This document shows, in pieces, positions 62,302-64,000 of a DNA stretch of 64,000 nucleotides. The stretch is from positions 1-64,000 of the forward strand of contig NZ_CAKMLL010000062.1 in NCBI RefSeq assembly GCF_927797785.1, given 5' to 3'. The DNA comes from Candidatus Nitrotoga sp. BS. Its GTDB lineage: Bacteria; Pseudomonadota; Gammaproteobacteria; Burkholderiales; Gallionellaceae. The stretch's first letter is position 1; every line of letters starts with the position of its first letter. A program made the translations under genes and the position numbers. Under the pieces are notes generated by a model. The model saw only the letters and a list, made by a program, of their open reading frames with translations. It had not been told where the DNA came from and searched no databases.

Positions 62302-63333
62302 TTAATATCTGTTTCCTGCTTCGTACCAGCCATGGCTACGCTTGACCAGATACACCACAGACAGCATCACTGGAACCTCAATCAATACGCCGACCACGGT
62401 GGCAAGAGCCGCACCGGATTCAAAGCCGAACAGACTGATGGCAGCAGCGACTGCCAATTCAAAGAAGTTACTTGCACCGATAAGTGCCGACGGGCCTGCT
62501 ACACAGTGCGCTTCACCGAAGCGGCGATTCAACCAATACGCCAAGCCGGAATTGAAATAAACCTGAATGATGATGGGCACGGCGAGCATGACGATAACGA
62601 GCGGTTGCTCGACGATGGCTTTGCCCTGAAAAGCGAACAACAATATCAGCGTGAGTAACAGTGCAGCGATGGAGAGTGGATTCAGCTTGGACAGAGCATG
62701 ATTTAGCGCCGCAATTCCGCCACGTGCCAACAGGAACTTGCGCCATACCTGTGCCACCAAAACGGGCAGAACAATATATAACACCACCGACACCAGCAGC
62801 GTATCCCAAGGTACGATGATGGATGAGATGCCCAGCAACAGCGCCACCAATGGCGCAAAGGCGAACACCATGATGGCGTCGTTGAGCGCGACTTGGCTCA
62901 GGGTGAATAGCGGCTCACCGTTTACCAGCCGACTCCACACAAACACCATCGCGGTGCAGGGTGCGGCTGCAAGCAATATAAGGCCTGCAATGTAGCTGTC
63001 GAGTTGTTCTGCGGGTAGATACGGTGCGAACAATTGCCGGATGAATAACCAGCCAAGCAGCGCCATGGAAAAAGGTTTGACCGCCCAGTTGATGAACAGC
63101 GTGACTCCGATGCCGCGCCAGTATTGGCGCACTTTGTGCAAGGCCATGAAGTCTATGCGCAACAACATAGGGATGATCATCACCCAGATCAGCAGCCCGA
63201 CGGGGATGTTGACCTTGGCGATCTCCAATGCGCCCAACCAGTGAAACGGTGCGGGTATTAGTTGACCCAACACCACCCCGACGATGATGCATAGAAAAAC
63301 CCAGATGGTCAGGTAGCGCTCGAAAATACTCAT
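62302..63333 (-). CDS. acr3: Arsenite efflux transporter, ACR3 family
   Basis: A 343-residue ten-helix permease of the BART superfamily. It starts with MSIFERYLTIWVFLCIIVGVVLGQLIP, has LILLAAAPCTAMVFVWSRLVNGEP with the conserved functional cysteine, and VALNDAIMVFAFAPLVALLLG, all ACR3 signatures. It expels arsenite using the proton gradient. It lies downstream of arsC and a relic of arsA; with ArsA absent it would work alone as a secondary transporter, as ACR3 usually does. Confidence 0.94.
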   Translation of the reverse strand: MSIFERYLTIWVFLCIIVGVVLGQLIPAPFHWLGALEIAKVNIPVGLLIWVMIIPMLLRIDFMALHKVRQYWRGIGVTLFINWAVKPFSMALLGWLFIRQLFAPYLPAEQLDSYIAGLILLAAAPCTAMVFVWSRLVNGEPLFTLSQVALNDAIMVFAFAPLVALLLGISSIIVPWDTLLVSVVLYIVLPVLVAQVWRKFLLARGGIAALNHALSKLNPLSIAALLLTLILLFAFQGKAIVEQPLVIVMLAVPIIIQVYFNSGLAYWLNRRFGEAHCVAGPSALIGASNFFELAVAAAISLFGFESGAALATVVGVLIEVPVMLSVVYLVKRSHGWYEAGNRY

Positions 63334-63442
63334 GGTGCTAATCCGTTATGCGACCGATTTTTGCGAGAGATTCTTTCAAATTTCCAGTACATAACGCGTT
63401 GTATTTTTTTCACTCATGACAGGCTCCTTCGAGAATGGGAAT

Positions 63443-63550
63443 TTATCCAGCGGTCAGTTCCAGCAAGCGCGCTACGCCAACAGGTTCGTCCTTGAGTAGA
63501 GGAACAACCGCATACTGTTGCGCATAATAATTTGAGACGGAATTTATTTC
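63443..63550 (-). pseudogene. arsA C-terminal remnant
   Basis: Between arsC and acr3 a 35-codon open stretch on the minus strand encodes NSVSNYYAQQYAVVPLL, then KDEPVGVARLLELTAG and a stop. This looks like the C-terminal end of ArsA arsenite-stimulated ATPases (pattern VPxLxxEPxGxxxLxxLxG). The frame is closed by a stop at its upstream end and no start or Walker motif is present. It marks a deletion in a former arsC-arsA-acr3 operon. Confidence 0.6.
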
Positions 63551-63562
63551 GCAAAGTTATTT

Positions 63563-64000
63563 TTAAACAACGATGTTGGCAATCTTGTCCATTTCCGTTT
63601 TGAGAGCGGGCTTATCATGCTTCAGTACCTCCTGATTCAGTCCGAAAAATGCTTCAATGCGGGCGCGCAGGATGCGGTAAGCCTTCATGAAGGCCGCATC
63701 GATTTCAGCGTCCGTGCCCGTGGCATGCGCCGGGTCTTCCACGCCCCAATGGGTGCGCAGCACGGGGCCAAGGTAGACCGGGCAAGTCTCTCCCGCCGCA
63801 CTGGCACAAACGGTGATGACTATATCGGGCGCGGCGGGAAGATTTTCCCAAGACTTGCTGAAATAGCCTTCGGTGGATATCCCTTCGCTCGTCAGTAATG
63901 CCAACGAGCGGGGATGTACCTTGCCGGTGGGCTTGCTGCCAGCGCTCATGGCACGCCAACTAGCTGGGGCAAGATGATTGAAGGTAGCTTCGCCGAGGAT
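63563..64000 (-). CDS. arsC: Arsenate reductase, low-Mr phosphatase type (5' part beyond window)
   Basis: At least 145 codons; the 5' end runs past the right edge, since the frame is open to base 64000 (ILGEATFNHLAPASW before RAMSAGS). The visible part has SAGSKPTGKVHP, GYFSKSWENL, DIVITVCASAAGETCPVYLG, and THWGVEDPA, all typical of thioredoxin- or glutaredoxin-linked arsenate reductases of the LMW-PTP fold. The phosphate-binding Cys loop lies outside the window. The internal ATG at 63949 is not the true start. Upstream gene of the ars operon in view. Confidence 0.9.
   Translation of the reverse strand: MLGEATFNHLAPASWRAMSAGSKPTGKVHPRSLALLTSEGISTEGYFSKSWENLPAAPDIVITVCASAAGETCPVYLGPVLRTHWGVEDPAHATGTDAEIDAAFMKAYRILRARIEAFFGLNQEVLKHDKPALKTEMDKIANIVV

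Noticed and set aside
63377-63418. Short minus-strand peptide MSEKNTTRYVLEI with a good GGAG ribosome site upstream of acr3
   Set aside because: Only 13 codons. It could be a leader or another gene relic, but nothing supports a protein.
1-64000. CRISPR arrays, rRNA genes, prophage structural genes, replication origin
   Set aside because: No regularly spaced repeats, rRNA-like segments, capsid or terminase-like genes, or DnaA-box cluster was seen in this window.

Overview
The window looks like a chromosomal segment of a betaproteobacterium, most likely of the Nitrosomonadales/Gallionellaceae type. This is inferred from the gene repertoire (APS-type CysH with a CysJ-less CysI and DUF934, the DUF971-UbiE-Tim44-UbiJ-UbiB string, HslR, DUF883, the LysC type). 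No 16S gene is present, so the placement is an inference. Base composition is uneven by eye: moderate over most housekeeping genes, AT-rich in two accessory genes (P-loop ATPase at 8.4-9.8 kb, ATP-grasp gene at 23.0-24.2 kb), and clearly GC-rich from about 37.6 to 58.4 kb.

0.2-7.5 kb: AI-2E family permease, glutathionyl-hydroquinone reductase-like GST, beta-hydroxyacid dehydrogenase and a giant DUF748/AsmA-like envelope protein. 7.97-10.65 kb: a decayed integrated element at tRNA-Lys(CTT). It has a diverged 51-bp att repeat carrying a tRNA-Lys 3' half, one intact cargo gene (Sll1717-like P-loop ATPase) and a frameshifted tyrosine-integrase remnant touching the tRNA. 11-16 kb: hslR, a DUF883 gene, lysC, a yqhA-like gene and cysB, separated by three copies of a ~180-bp MITE-like repeat. 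16.4-22.6 kb: TauE/SafE permease and the assimilatory sulfate reduction operon cysI-DUF934-cysH-cysD-cysN. 23-37.6 kb: an orphan ATP-grasp gene, fbp, the ubiquinone cluster, dolP/yraN/rsmI, pyrC, a ParA-like ATPase, glmS and an HDOD gene.

37.6-58.4 kb is an ion-homeostasis island. Reading leftward from 50.8 kb, a compact and mostly translationally coupled array encodes a P-type ATPase, DUF2062, an unlisted 49-aa membrane peptide, a second P-type ATPase, and a nine-gene Mrp/Mbh-type membrane module. The module has the order E-F-G-MbhD-(MbhE+B)-C-D-D-D, which is the order of energy-converting hydrogenase membrane arms, but no hydrogenase or oxidoreductase genes are attached. It is followed on the right by an MBL RNA-processing-type nuclease, Na/Pi cotransporter, tandem universal stress protein, KefB-like antiporter and Na/Ca exchanger. 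These would jointly control Na+, H+, K+, Ca2+ and phosphate.

58.8-64 kb: DUF4956 protein, an IS200/IS605-like palindromic end without transposase, a cytochrome b5/ferric-reductase-like redox pair, a small cytochrome c, and an arsenic operon (arsC, arsA remnant, acr3) that runs off the right edge.

Most notable: the Mbh-ordered module lacking a redox module, with one antiporter subunit missing the TM5 glutamate; an in-frame repeat insertion in the N-domain region of a P-type ATPase; the MITE-like family, one copy of which supplies the cysB stop codon; the tRNA-Lys island remnant; a 116-bp duplicated ATPase 5' end; and the arsA remnant.
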